64,000 nucleotides of DNA from Alcaligenaceae bacterium (GTDB taxonomy: Bacteria; Pseudomonadota; Gammaproteobacteria; Burkholderiales; Burkholderiaceae_B), in assembly GCA_030538235.1 (NCBI GenBank), contig JAUNUJ010000003.1, positions 248,001-312,000 on the forward strand, read 5' to 3'. Below are positions 25,398 through 33,915 of this stretch, piece after piece. The translations under genes and the position numbers were made by a program. Numbering within the stretch: the stretch's first letter is position 1; the number at the start of each line of letters is the position of its first letter. The notes under the pieces are model-generated. The model searched no databases, had not been told where the DNA came from, and saw only the letters and a list, made by a program, of their open reading frames with translations.

Positions 25398-25955
25398 TTA
25401 GCTTAAGCCTTTATTTTTTGTTAGGGCTTCATTTAAAAGCGCCACTTTTTCTTTGGCTTCAGCTAAGGATGCTTGGCGTTCATCGGCCTTTTCTTTGAGC
25501 CAACGCTCGACAGAAGGGAAGACCAACTTACTGACATCACCACCCATTAAGGCTACTTCGCGCACAAATGTGCCTGAAATAAACTGGTACTGATCGGATG
25601 GTGTCATGAACATGGTTTCTACATCAGGTAGTAGATAGCGGTTCATGCCGGCCATCTGGAATTCATATTCGAAATCCGAGACAGCGCGTAGACCACGGAT
25701 AATAACGCGGCCATTATTTTCGCGGACGAACTCTTTGAGTAGACCGCTAAAACCCTTAACGGTGACGTTAGGGTAGTGTTCCAGTACTTCGTGAGCAATA
25801 CTAAGGCGCTCCTCCAAAGTAAAACAGGGGCTTTTACCTGCACTGCGAGCAACTCCGACCACCACATGATCGAAAAGACTGGCGGCACGACGTACTAGAT
25901 CCTCGTGTCCGCGAGTTAATGGGTCAAAAGTACCCGGATAAATTGCAATTTTCAT
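25398..25955 (-). CDS. coaD: Phosphopantetheine adenylyltransferase
   Basis: Catalyses the reversible adenylation of 4'-phosphopantetheine to dephospho-CoA, the fourth step of CoA synthesis. The first 160 residues match the family: [19 protein letters not shown] (with TxGH, near 5-23), [20 protein letters not shown] (near 90-109), and the ISGTFVRE loop near 127. The protein has 185 residues, about 25 more than E. coli CoaD. The charged C-terminal tail ([20 protein letters not shown]) is probably a short helix. It lies between rsmD and the ferredoxin gene, an order shared with many Betaproteobacteria. Confidence 0.94.
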   Translation of the reverse strand: MKIAIYPGTFDPLTRGHEDLVRRAASLFDHVVVGVARSAGKSPCFTLEERLSIAHEVLEHYPNVTVKGFSGLLKEFVRENNGRVIIRGLRAVSDFEYEFQMAGMNRYLLPDVETMFMTPSDQYQFISGTFVREVALMGGDVSKLVFPSVERWLKEKADERQASLAEAKEKVALLNEALTKNKGLS

Positions 25956-25998
25956 TATATTTTTCCCTGATTAATCTGAGCAAGATATTATAAGATAT

Positions 25999-26595
25999 TT
26001 AGACTTTGGTTTCAGAAATATAATGATACAAATAAAAGTGACTTGCGCCGGCTTTGTCCTCTCTAAGTAGTTCAAAAGAATCGAGCGGGGCTAAAGGAGT
26101 AGCACTTTCAACGTAAACTAGGGTGCCTTTTGTGCAAATTTTACTCAGGGCTGCGAGTGTTTCCTGCAGCAGCGAGTCATCAGCAAAGGGCGGATCAATC
26201 AGGATTAGATCAAAGCGACTGTCATCCATGCGCTTCAAGACCAAGCGGGCATCATGATCGTTGATGCGGACCTGCTCGAGTTGATGCTTATCACGGAATT
26301 GGCGCAAGGCAGCCACGGCTTTAGGGTGGCTTTCGACCATCTGTACATGTTGTGCGCCGCGTGATGCCGCTTCAAATCCCAGTGCGCCACTACCGGCAAA
26401 CAAGTCCAAGACTGCTTTATCAGTAAAATCACCGTCCCAGAAATAGTTTAACCAGTTAAAAAGTGTTTCGCGCACACGGTCAGGAGTGGGTCGTAAACCA
26501 TCAAGGTCAACAACCGCAATGGTGCTGCGTTTCAAGGCGCCACTAATAATACGAATTTTTTGCGGCATCGTGCGTGCTTTGGGTGATTTACTCAT
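25999..26595 (-). CDS. rsmD: 16S rRNA (guanine(966)-N2)-methyltransferase
   Basis: AdoMet-dependent methyltransferase that modifies G966 of 16S rRNA in the small subunit. The 198 residues show the RsmD signature RIISGALKRSTIAV, the sequence GLRPTPDRVRETLFNWL, the AdoMet motif LDLFAGSGALGFEAASRGA and the catalytic LILIDPPF. There is a start alternative at Met10 (MPQKIRII). It is next to coaD and divergent from ftsY, an order conserved from E. coli to Burkholderia. Confidence 0.93.
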   Translation of the reverse strand: MSKSPKARTMPQKIRIISGALKRSTIAVVDLDGLRPTPDRVRETLFNWLNYFWDGDFTDKAVLDLFAGSGALGFEAASRGAQHVQMVESHPKAVAALRQFRDKHQLEQVRINDHDARLVLKRMDDSRFDLILIDPPFADDSLLQETLAALSKICTKGTLVYVESATPLAPLDSFELLREDKAGASHFYLYHYISETKV

Positions 26596-26739
26596 TGATC
26601 GAATCGTATCCTAATTTCGACTCATTTCCATTGATTTTATATTAATCTATAACATTGCTATAAACCAGTATAATATGGGCCGTAATAAGGTTATTGCAAA
26701 GTTTCTATAAATGTGCCAATGGCCATTAAGTGAGATAGT

Positions 26740-28071
26740 ATGTTCAGATTTTTTAGACGTAAAAAGTCAAAAGAAGAAAATAACGCCAGTCCGGAGACTG
26801 ACGTTGTTCAGACAGTTGAAGAGCGTCAAGACGTAGAGGTCGCAGAGGATGTGGCGATCGTCAATGCTGTGGAGACTGAATCCATAGAATCCAAGTCAGT
26901 TTTAGAGGCAGCCACAGAGCCTCAAGAGTTTGAGGTTGAGACGCTGGCAGCGCCCGAGATGGCACCGATAGAGCATTCGGACGTTGTGTCAATTGCTACT
27001 CCTGAGCGCAAGCCGGAGTCAGAGACAATCGCTCCTGTTGAGAGAGAGCCTTCTTTTACCGCCGAAGTTCCTACGTCGCTTGAAACCGTTCAGCATCAGG
27101 AGATTTTTCCTGTCGAAGAGGCAGCGCATCATGCCACAACGGTTGAGGCGAGTACGCCAAAAGCATCATGGATGCAGCGCTTACGTAAAGGTCTTTCCCG
27201 AACCGGTTCGAGTATCGGTTCCTTATTTGTAGGGGTTAAGGTCAACGAAGAGCTTTTTGAAGAGTTGGAAATGGCCTTGTTGATGGCGGACGCAGGAATT
27301 GAGGCCACGGAGTCTTTGTTGAATAAACTAAGAGCTCGCGTCAAGCAGCAAAGAATTGAAGATGGTGAACAGGTCAGAGAGGCCTTAAAAGAGCTTTTAA
27401 CTGAGCATTTACAGCCACTGGAAAAGTCATTTATGTTGCCCCTGGATGGTACCTCGGTGGTTATGATTGCCGGGGTTAATGGTGCTGGCAAAACAACCTC
27501 TATCGGTAAGTTGGCACATCATTTTCAGGCTGCCGGCGCCAGTGTCTTATTGGCTGCCGGAGATACGTTCCGTGCCGCAGCGCGTGAGCAGTTAGTTGAG
27601 TGGGGCAAGAGAAATAATGTTGCCGTTATTTCGCAAGATGGTGGTGACCCTGCAGCCGTCGCCTTTGATGCGGTCAATGCCGGTAAAGCGCGTAAAGCGA
27701 ATGTCGTTATGGTCGACACAGCCGGCCGTCTACCCACACAGTTACACCTGATGGAAGAGCTTAAGAAAATTAAGCGAGTGATAAATAAAGCCGATAGTGA
27801 CGCACCTCACGAAGTGTTATTGGTGGTCGACGGCAATACCGGTCAAAACGTGATCACGCAAATTAAAACCTTCGATGCCGCTTTGGGTCTTACTGGTCTA
27901 GTGGTAACTAAGCTTGATGGTACGGCCAAAGGCGGTACTTTAGCAGCAGTCGCTGCCGGTAGCCAAGGGGTTAGGCCGATACCGGTGTATTGGATTGGAG
28001 TCGGAGAATCATTGCACGACTTACAGCCATTTTCAGCCGCTGAATTTGCTAATGCCCTATTAGGTTCGTGA
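26740..28071 (+). CDS. ftsY: Signal recognition particle receptor FtsY
   Basis: SRP GTPase at the inner membrane that receives ribosome-nascent-chain complexes from Ffh. In 443 residues, the first 145 form an acidic, Glu/Val-rich A domain starting with a basic FRFFRRKKSK membrane-targeting patch. The N domain follows, then the G domain: GVNGAGKTTSIGKLA near 243-257, DTAGR near 327 and TKLDGTAKGG near 388. The A domain is longer and more repetitive than the core and its length varies freely in relatives. The 144-nt gap to rsmD must hold both divergent promoters; a TATAAT lies near 26675. Confidence 0.95.
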   Translation: MFRFFRRKKSKEENNASPETDVVQTVEERQDVEVAEDVAIVNAVETESIESKSVLEAATEPQEFEVETLAAPEMAPIEHSDVVSIATPERKPESETIAPVEREPSFTAEVPTSLETVQHQEIFPVEEAAHHATTVEASTPKASWMQRLRKGLSRTGSSIGSLFVGVKVNEELFEELEMALLMADAGIEATESLLNKLRARVKQQRIEDGEQVREALKELLTEHLQPLEKSFMLPLDGTSVVMIAGVNGAGKTTSIGKLAHHFQAAGASVLLAAGDTFRAAAREQLVEWGKRNNVAVISQDGGDPAAVAFDAVNAGKARKANVVMVDTAGRLPTQLHLMEELKKIKRVINKADSDAPHEVLLVVDGNTGQNVITQIKTFDAALGLTGLVVTKLDGTAKGGTLAAVAAGSQGVRPIPVYWIGVGESLHDLQPFSAAEFANALLGS

Positions 28072-28109
28072 CTGATTTTAACTGGTCGCGCGGTATCGCT
28101 GCCTTGCTC

Positions 28110-29222
28110 TTAATCTAAGATGGTCCAGGCCAAGACTTTTAGTAAGTACTGTTGAAAGTCGGCGCTTGCAGATAGCTTGCTCGCCTGCCGTGCTGCCTTA
28201 GTTTGCATCGCAGGGTCTAGGCAGTCGTCATTTCCTGTGGCGTAGGGCGAGGCAAGGCTTAGTTTTGAGAACTTCTCTTGATAGGTATTGAGGGTGTGTA
28301 GTAGCTCTTGTGGAGGGGCGATAATAGTTTCAGTTGCTCTAAAGGCTGACCACAGAAGAGACATTTTGTGAAGACCGCGACATAGATGATAGATATGTTC
28401 GGAGCAATCAAAATCCGCTTTGATTGACATATCAGAGCGTTCAATGCCGGCGATAATTGCAGCATTTCTGGCAATTTGCTCTAAATACGTTTGACTGTGC
28501 TTTTTTAGATGGTGATTGGTCTTGTCTAGGTCGTTGAACTCTGCACCATCATCCTGAAAAGCTTGCCATAATTTAAACTCTTTGAAAATGGTATTTATGT
28601 TGAGGTGGTCATCGGACTTGCTTTGTGCTGCTAAGGCAATGGCTTCATGAGCTAACGCGTCACCACGTTCAGCTTTGCTTCTGAAATCCAGTAGAAATCC
28701 ATGTTGTGCTTGCCATGCTTCAGCAAGCTCAAAGATAGCGGCCGGTTCCCCCTCTTTGAGCTCGAATTCAATTTCGCACACCGGTATTTCAAGTGCGTCT
28801 GAGCGTATCACACCCACGTCATAGGCTAGTTCGATCAGACCGTGAGCTGTGTTTTGTAGTCTTAGCGTGCGATAAATATCGGTTTCAAAGCGACTAAGCA
28901 AAGGGCTTTTTAATTGGGTAAATGTGGATTCTGCCGGTGTTGATATATAAACTCCGAGATCTAGGGTGGCATCGGGGCGATGATGGTTTAATTCGATTTT
29001 ACTTAAGGCGTCTGCGCCCGGTAGTTTGATGGTTTGTATCCAACCTTCGGGCTCTTTGCGTAAACGCAGAGCAATACCGGCTTTGGCCAGCTCTCTATCA
29101 TGAGTATCAAAATAGTAAGCGTGCAAATGAATGGTCTCGGCCTCAGCAGTGTCGACAATGGCTTTTACTGCTTGGCGAGACTCTTTTAGTACATGAAGCT
29201 TCAGTTCTTGTTCGACTGACAT
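28110..29222 (-). CDS. CYTH domain protein with a short CHAD domain (triphosphatase-like)
   Basis: The N-terminal CYTH domain (about 1-195) carries the diagnostic EQELK (ExExK, residues 4-8) and alternating charged strands such as IALRLRKEPEGWIQTIK, which line a triphosphate tunnel. Relatives such as E. coli YgiF hydrolyse inorganic triphosphate. The C-terminal part (about 220-370) is helical with HHLKKHSQTYLEQIARN and RSDMSIKADFDCSEHIYHLCRGLHKM, resembling CHAD. It is shorter than the usual CHAD and has fewer of its conserved histidines. The total of 370 residues is below YgiF (433). Cellular role unknown. It is followed upstream by the MarR gene, 18 nt away, probably in one transcript. Confidence 0.75.
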   Translation of the reverse strand: MSVEQELKLHVLKESRQAVKAIVDTAEAETIHLHAYYFDTHDRELAKAGIALRLRKEPEGWIQTIKLPGADALSKIELNHHRPDATLDLGVYISTPAESTFTQLKSPLLSRFETDIYRTLRLQNTAHGLIELAYDVGVIRSDALEIPVCEIEFELKEGEPAAIFELAEAWQAQHGFLLDFRSKAERGDALAHEAIALAAQSKSDDHLNINTIFKEFKLWQAFQDDGAEFNDLDKTNHHLKKHSQTYLEQIARNAAIIAGIERSDMSIKADFDCSEHIYHLCRGLHKMSLLWSAFRATETIIAPPQELLHTLNTYQEKFSKLSLASPYATGNDDCLDPAMQTKAARQASKLSASADFQQYLLKVLAWTILD

Positions 29223-29240
29223 ATGAAAAGGCAGCCTAAA

Positions 29241-29732
29241 CTATTTGTTTGTGGACGTATCACTCAGAACCGCTGCAATAGCTTCTTTGCCTTCGGCTAA
29301 ACTTTTGTATAGATGATTTTTGCTCTGCTCAGGTAATTTACTGAGTAACTGTTCGACCCATTGGTTATAAGCAGTTTCCATCTTGGCATAGGCTTTTTTG
29401 CCTTTTGCGGTCATTTTAATAAAGGTGCTGCGACGATCTTGGCGATTGGTAGTGCGGCTAATTAAACCGACCTTTTCTAGTTGTAGGCTAATCGCAGTGA
29501 TGTTACCGTTACTTACCATTAAGCGTTCAGACAGCTCGCCCATCTTGAGGCCTTGGGGTTCATTTGCCAGTTGTGCTAGCAAATCATACCGCGGCGCGGT
29601 CATATCAAATTCCAGACGTAAGCGGTTTCGGAGCTCGTTTTGAATCAAGTTGTTTAAAGCGGCTAGGCGAAGTACTAGTCGTAAGTCGTCACTACTGGAA
29701 TCATTGATCCTGGTCTCTAAGTCGGTATTCAT
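29241..29732 (-). CDS. MarR-family transcriptional regulator
   Basis: Winged-helix repressor of 163 residues. Features are an N-terminal dimerisation helix, the recognition region LMVSNGNITAISLQLEKVGLISR (about 72-94), and the wing RQDRRSTFIKMTAKGKK. The family usually binds small aromatic ligands and represses neighbouring genes. It is the first gene of a leftward unit with the CYTH/CHAD gene and is divergent from ribB. A perfect 7-bp inverted repeat in the shared gap (29869-29887) is a plausible operator. Ligand and targets are unknown. Confidence 0.88.
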   Translation of the reverse strand: MNTDLETRINDSSSDDLRLVLRLAALNNLIQNELRNRLRLEFDMTAPRYDLLAQLANEPQGLKMGELSERLMVSNGNITAISLQLEKVGLISRTTNRQDRRSTFIKMTAKGKKAYAKMETAYNQWVEQLLSKLPEQSKNHLYKSLAEGKEAIAAVLSDTSTNK

Positions 29733-30115
29733 AGGGATTCCTTTATGGCTAACTTGTTGGAAAAAATTTAAAAGCCCGCAAATTTCGGTTGGCGAGTATA
29801 AACTAAGGTAAATTTGTTTTATCTTATAATGATTTTTACATAAAAAGCATATTTTTGCGATAGCTTAAATGTAAACTATTTTTACATAAGTCGTTTTTGT
29901 CAGTTATTTGTACGCTTCAAAAATACGCTATAAACTATTTCAAAGCTAAAGTTGTTGTTAGATTTCATGAACTATTTTTAGTTTTGACTGCTCTGCATGT
30001 TGATAAAGACTATTATCAGTCATTTTGACCCTAAAAAAATTACTCTTTAACCCTATGAAGTAACGCTTAAGGGTACAATAGCTTCATCTTTTTTAATAGT
30101 TGGATAAGTATTAAT
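29733..30115. promoter_or_regulatory. MarR / ribB intergenic region
   Basis: A 383-nt AT-rich gap without a gene. It holds the palindrome ATGTAAA-CTATT-TTTACAT (29869-29887) and a 12-nt direct repeat ATTTTTACATAA at 29832-29843 and 29878-29889. The motif AACTATTT recurs at 29874, 29933 and 29970. Near ribB, ATGAAG (30055-30060) can pair with CTTCAT (30082-30087) ahead of six T residues, which is a weak attenuator-like hairpin. I found no FMN riboswitch signature. Promoter positions cannot be fixed with confidence. Confidence 0.45.
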
Positions 30116-31309
30116 ATGAGTTCTGAACAGAGCCGGAGCAAGGACTTAGTTGGAGCCGGTGAATTTTCTTCGGTTATTTCCTCAGTTACCGAGATTGTTG
30201 AGGAGTTACGCCAAGGTCGTATGGTGATTCTGGTTGATGAAGAGGATCGCGAAAACGAAGGCGATCTTCTGATGGCAGCCGATTTTGTGACGCCTGAAGC
30301 GATTAATTTCATGGTCACACATGCGCGTGGCTTGGTTTGTTTGACGCTGACAGGCGAGCGTAGTGAGCAGCTCGGTTTGGGTTTAATGACCAGTAATAAC
30401 CAGAGTGGTTTCGAAACTAATTTTACGATTTCTATCGAAGCGGCTGAGGGGGTGACTACTGGTATCTCAGCGGCGGATCGTGCGACGACAATCAAAGCAG
30501 CGGTGGCTGCTGATGCGGGCCCCGAGGATATTGTATCGCCAGGTCATATTTTCCCGGTGCGTGCAGTACCTGGTGGTGTATTGATTCGTGCGGGTCATAC
30601 CGAGGCCGGATGTGATCTCACCGCGATGGCCGGTTTAACCCCTGCGGCGGTTATTTGTGAGATTCTAAAGCCCGATGGCGATATGGCTCGTTTGCCGGAT
30701 TTAATTGAGTTTTCAAAGCAATTCGGTATTAAGATCGGCACGATTGAGGACTTGATTCAGTATCGCAGTGAGCATGAGTCCATGATTAAGCGTTTGAGCA
30801 GTAAGCAAATGCTGACTCCTTGGGGTAGCTTTCAAGCCATCTCTTATCAGGACAAGACCTCCGATGCCACGCATATTGCCTTAGTGCACGGTGAGATTGA
30901 GCCAGAGCGCGAGGTTTTGGTGCGAGTGCACGAACCGGTGACTATGTTGGATGTTTTAGATTGCGAAGATAGCTCTCATAGTTGGGGTGTGGCTGCTGCA
31001 CTTGAGGCAATCAGCAAGTCAGACTGCGGTGTGATGGTGATGCTTAATTGTGATCAGGCGCATAGTAGCGCCGAGGTCGCCAATCAGGTTGCTGCTTGGG
31101 GTGTTGAAACCAAGCTTGAAAGCCCTAAAGTTCGCAAACATGATCGTTATAATTTACGTACCTATGGTGTCGGGGCACAGATTTTAAGAGATTTAAATGT
31201 CTCACAAATGCGTTTGATGGCTACACCAGTTAAAATGCCAAGTATGGCCGGTTTTGGTTTAACCGTTACCGGTTTTTATCAGGATCAATCCGAATCTCAT
31301 GATGCCTAG
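30116..31309 (+). CDS. ribB: 3,4-dihydroxy-2-butanone 4-phosphate synthase with degenerate RibA domain (RibBX type)
   Basis: The N-terminal domain (about 25-225) is a complete DHBP synthase: DEEDRENEGDLLMAADFVT near 38-56, THARGLVCL, GVTTGISAADRATTI and the metal-binding GHTEAGCDL near 161. It makes the four-carbon precursor of riboflavin from ribulose-5-phosphate. The C-terminal 170 residues align with GTP cyclohydrolase II but lack the zinc-binding GDVFGSLRCDC segment (VLDCEDSSHSWGVAAALEA stands there) and its catalytic residues. This domain cannot be a normal cyclohydrolase; a separate ribA should exist elsewhere. Similar proteins are known as RibBX. It starts the ribH-nusB-thiL-pgpA-pncC run. 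Confidence 0.9.
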   Translation: MSSEQSRSKDLVGAGEFSSVISSVTEIVEELRQGRMVILVDEEDRENEGDLLMAADFVTPEAINFMVTHARGLVCLTLTGERSEQLGLGLMTSNNQSGFETNFTISIEAAEGVTTGISAADRATTIKAAVAADAGPEDIVSPGHIFPVRAVPGGVLIRAGHTEAGCDLTAMAGLTPAAVICEILKPDGDMARLPDLIEFSKQFGIKIGTIEDLIQYRSEHESMIKRLSSKQMLTPWGSFQAISYQDKTSDATHIALVHGEIEPEREVLVRVHEPVTMLDVLDCEDSSHSWGVAAALEAISKSDCGVMVMLNCDQAHSSAEVANQVAAWGVETKLESPKVRKHDRYNLRTYGVGAQILRDLNVSQMRLMATPVKMPSMAGFGLTVTGFYQDQSESHDA

Positions 31310-31354
31310 TGGCTCATCGAGCTTAATCAAGCTTTTACTACAAAGGACTTTACT

Positions 31355-31927
31355 ATGAAACCCTACACTTTAGCGCCCGATTTAAATGGTGAAGATCTGC
31401 ACATTGGCATTGTTTGTGCTCGATTTACTGAGGAAATTACCTTTATGGAATTAGAAGCTTGTCTGGCCCAGTTAGGTGAATTGGGTGTAGATGAGGAAAA
31501 TATCATGGTGGTCACGGTACCGGGTGCCCTAGAGGCAGGTTTTGCTCTGCATGAGATGGCGCAAACTGACGAGTTCGATGCCCTAATCGCTTTAGGTGCA
31601 GTGATTCGCGGTGATACCTACCATTTTGAGATTGTTAGCAATGAATCCGCAGCAGCTATTACTCGTGTTTCTTTAGAAACCGGTGTACCTATCGCCAACG
31701 GTATTCTCACCACCGAAGACGAGGAACAAGCTCAGGTTCGCGCCGAACAAAAGGGCATTGATTGTGCGATTGTTGCGGTTGAAATGGCAAATCTTGTCAG
31801 TTATCTAGCACCGGAGTATGAATTCCTTGATGACGATGACGATGACGAAGACGATGACGACGACGATGATTTTGATGATGAAGTCTTCGACGAAGATGAG
31901 ATCGACGAAGATGATGATGAGAAGTAG
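31355..31927 (+). CDS. ribH: 6,7-dimethyl-8-ribityllumazine synthase with a poly-acidic tail
   Basis: Condenses the pyrimidinedione intermediate with 3,4-dihydroxybutanone phosphate in the penultimate riboflavin step; it forms pentamers or 60-mers. Residues 1-155 hold the family: ICARFTEEI near 20-28, [11 protein letters not shown] near 55-65, and [19 protein letters not shown] with the catalytic His near residue 90. Residues 157-190 are almost only Asp and Glu, absent from E. coli RibH (156 residues). The tail is encoded by a GAT/GAC/GAA triplet-rich tract (31830-31925). It is not a frameshift, since the stop is followed at once by nusB. The tail function is unknown. Confidence 0.93.
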   Translation: MKPYTLAPDLNGEDLHIGIVCARFTEEITFMELEACLAQLGELGVDEENIMVVTVPGALEAGFALHEMAQTDEFDALIALGAVIRGDTYHFEIVSNESAAAITRVSLETGVPIANGILTTEDEEQAQVRAEQKGIDCAIVAVEMANLVSYLAPEYEFLDDDDDDEDDDDDDDFDDEVFDEDEIDEDDDEK

Positions 31928-31938
31928 AAGGGAATAAG

Positions 31939-32382
31939 TTGAGTATTAAAAAAAGTGCACGACGACGTGCTCGCGAGTTGGTGTTGCAGGGTTTGTATGG
32001 TTGGTTTATCGCCCCTGATGGTGCCGAGATAGGATTGATTGAGGCCAATCTTAGAGAGCTAGAGGGTTTCGATAAGGCTGACCAAAAGCTTCTGGACAAC
32101 TTATTGCATGGCGTCATTAACGAGCATACTGCCTTGCAGAGCGATATTGAACCTTATCTGGATCGACCGGTAAATGAATTATCGCCGGTCGAATACAGTG
32201 TGTTAATGATCGCGGCTTATGAGCTTAAAAACAGCCTTGATGTGCCTTATCGTGTCGTTATTAATGAAGCGGTAGAGATGACCAAGGAGTTTGGTGGTAC
32301 CGATGGTTTCAAGTTTGTTAATGGCGTGCTTGATAAGTTAGCGGCTGAATTGCGCTCAGTTGAGGTGCAAGGCGGTCGCTAG
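31939..32382 (+). CDS. nusB: Transcription antitermination factor NusB
   Basis: All-helical RNA-binding factor that with NusE (S10) recognises boxA in rRNA operons. The 147 residues begin with SIKKSARRRARELVLQGLYGW, matching the NusB helix 1, and end with the conserved RVVINEAVEMTKEFGGTDGFKFVNGVLDKL stretch near 105-135. The start is TTG with GGGA upstream. Downstream, thiL overlaps its stop by one base (TAGTG). Lumazine synthase-NusB linkage is universal in proteobacteria. Confidence 0.94.
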   Translation: MSIKKSARRRARELVLQGLYGWFIAPDGAEIGLIEANLRELEGFDKADQKLLDNLLHGVINEHTALQSDIEPYLDRPVNELSPVEYSVLMIAAYELKNSLDVPYRVVINEAVEMTKEFGGTDGFKFVNGVLDKLAAELRSVEVQGGR

Positions 32383-33362
32383 TGGACGAGTTTGCTATCA
32401 TTCGCCAATACTTCAGTCATAGTTCGGCCTCTCTTACTGAGAGTGCGTCTTTTGTGGGTATTGGCGATGATTGCGCGGTTTTAGATGTGCGGCAAGGCGA
32501 GTTGGTCATCTGTAAGGATGTATTAATTGAGGGTAGGCATTTTTTTTCAGATGTCGACCCTTTTTTATTGGGCCATAAGGCCCTGGCAGTCAATCTTTCC
32601 GATATCGCCGCCATGGCTGCCAAACCCATCGCCTGTTTATTAGGTTTGGCTTTGCCCAAAGCCGATGTCTCGTGGCTTGAGGCTTTTAGCCGAGGTTTCA
32701 AAACCCTTGCCGAGCGTTATGATTGTGCCTTAATCGGTGGTGATACAACGCGTAGCGAGCAGGGCATCTTTATTAGCGTGACTGCCTTGGGTACAGCAAA
32801 TCAGCCACAGATCCTACGCTCAAAAGCCATGGTTGGTGATGATGTCTGGGTTAGCGGTGAACTGGGGGCACCCAAGATAGCTCTTGAGCTGTTGTTAAAA
32901 CAAAAACAGATGATACTCAGCCGGAGCGAATCAGCGTTGCTTAAGGCGACACGTCAGCGACTTGAGCAGCCGGAACCCCAAGTAGCGCTAGCTCTTCAAT
33001 TAAAGCCTTATATTCATGCCATGATCGATATATCCGACGGCTTATTACAAGATTTATCGCATATTCTTAAGGCCAGTCAGGTCGGTGCTTTGATTTATGC
33101 TGATAGGGTGCCTATACACGCTGCCCTGCTCGAGGTGAATGTCAAACAGCGCACAGAGGCTGTGCTGGCCGGAGGCGACGAATATCAATTATGTTTTACT
33201 GCACCTAAAAAATACCGCCCCGAGATAGAGCAATGTGCAGTAAACTCAACTGGTAAACTGTATCGCATAGGTCAGATAACCACAGGCAATGATTTACAGT
33301 TGCATGACTCAACAGGTCAAATAATAAAAAATCTACCCCAAGGTTTTAATCACTTTTTATAG
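32382..33362 (+). CDS. thiL: Thiamine-monophosphate kinase
   Basis: ATP-dependent conversion of thiamine monophosphate to the active diphosphate. The 326 residues belong to the PurM/AIR synthase superfamily with GIGDDCAVL near 25-33, GHKALAVNLSDIAAMAAKP near 66-84, the GGDTTRS loop near 120 and DISDGLLQDLSHI near 212. It starts with GTG in a 1-nt overlap with the nusB stop, so translation is coupled. The thiO-thiS-thiG genes at 39.7-41.8 kb belong to the same pathway but are on the other strand. Confidence 0.93.
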   Translation: MDEFAIIRQYFSHSSASLTESASFVGIGDDCAVLDVRQGELVICKDVLIEGRHFFSDVDPFLLGHKALAVNLSDIAAMAAKPIACLLGLALPKADVSWLEAFSRGFKTLAERYDCALIGGDTTRSEQGIFISVTALGTANQPQILRSKAMVGDDVWVSGELGAPKIALELLLKQKQMILSRSESALLKATRQRLEQPEPQVALALQLKPYIHAMIDISDGLLQDLSHILKASQVGALIYADRVPIHAALLEVNVKQRTEAVLAGGDEYQLCFTAPKKYRPEIEQCAVNSTGKLYRIGQITTGNDLQLHDSTGQIIKNLPQGFNHFL

Positions 33363-33378
33363 TGTCAATTTTTGTGTT

Positions 33379-33915
33379 ATGAAAGAACAAAGTATCGCTC
33401 CGCTTAATCCGCTAAAACCCGGTCTTGCCTGGATTCTTAAGAGTCCGCATCGATTTTTGGCTTTTGGTTTTGGCTCAGGTCTTATACGTCCTGCGCCGGG
33501 GACTTGGGGGACTTTATTAGCTTTGTTTCTCTGGTTGCCCTTATCTCATTTCATTAGCAATGAATGGGCCATGGCCGGCTTTTTATTCCTTTGTTTCTTA
33601 TACGGAATTTATTGCAGTCAAAAAGTCTGCAATGAGCTCGGTGTCAGCGACCACGGTGGTATTGTCTGGGACGAATGGGTCGCATTTTGGTTAGTGCTGT
33701 TTATTACCACACCAATTGCCGACTCGCCTCTATGGTATCTGATTTACTTCGTGCTTTTTAGAATCTTTGATATATTAAAACCTTGGCCGATCAAATATTT
33801 TGATCAGCATCTGAAAAACGGCTTTGGCGTGATGTGGGATGATATCGTGGCTGCCATGTATGTGCTGTTTTCAGTGGCCCTTATTGTTCGATTGATGAGA
33901 GTGGTCTTAGGCTAA
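33379..33915 (+). CDS. pgpA: Phosphatidylglycerophosphatase A
   Basis: Dephosphorylates phosphatidylglycerophosphate to phosphatidylglycerol in the inner membrane. The 178 residues have about four hydrophobic segments and the family sequences FGFGSGLIRPAPGTWGTLLAL (near 32-52), IVWDEWVAFWLVL (near 95-107), and FRIFDILKPWPIKYFDQ (near 128-144) plus MWDDIVAA. The Asp/Glu residues in these segments are the expected metal ligands. The stop overlaps the pncC start by one base (TAATG). Confidence 0.93.
   Translation: MKEQSIAPLNPLKPGLAWILKSPHRFLAFGFGSGLIRPAPGTWGTLLALFLWLPLSHFISNEWAMAGFLFLCFLYGIYCSQKVCNELGVSDHGGIVWDEWVAFWLVLFITTPIADSPLWYLIYFVLFRIFDILKPWPIKYFDQHLKNGFGVMWDDIVAAMYVLFSVALIVRLMRVVLG

Noticed and set aside
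29733-30115. FMN riboswitch before ribB
   Set aside because: The conserved RFN core segments (for example GGGGCAGGGTGAAATTCCC-like) were not seen; the gap is AT-rich with short hairpins only.
31820-31927. Frameshift making the acidic RibH tail
   Set aside because: The reading frame ends cleanly and nusB starts 12 nt later in its usual place, so the tail is in frame and is reported as a real extension.
32382-32701. Antisense frames in thiL and the other housekeeping genes as small genes
   Set aside because: Composition follows the antisense of conserved codons and no start signals precede them.
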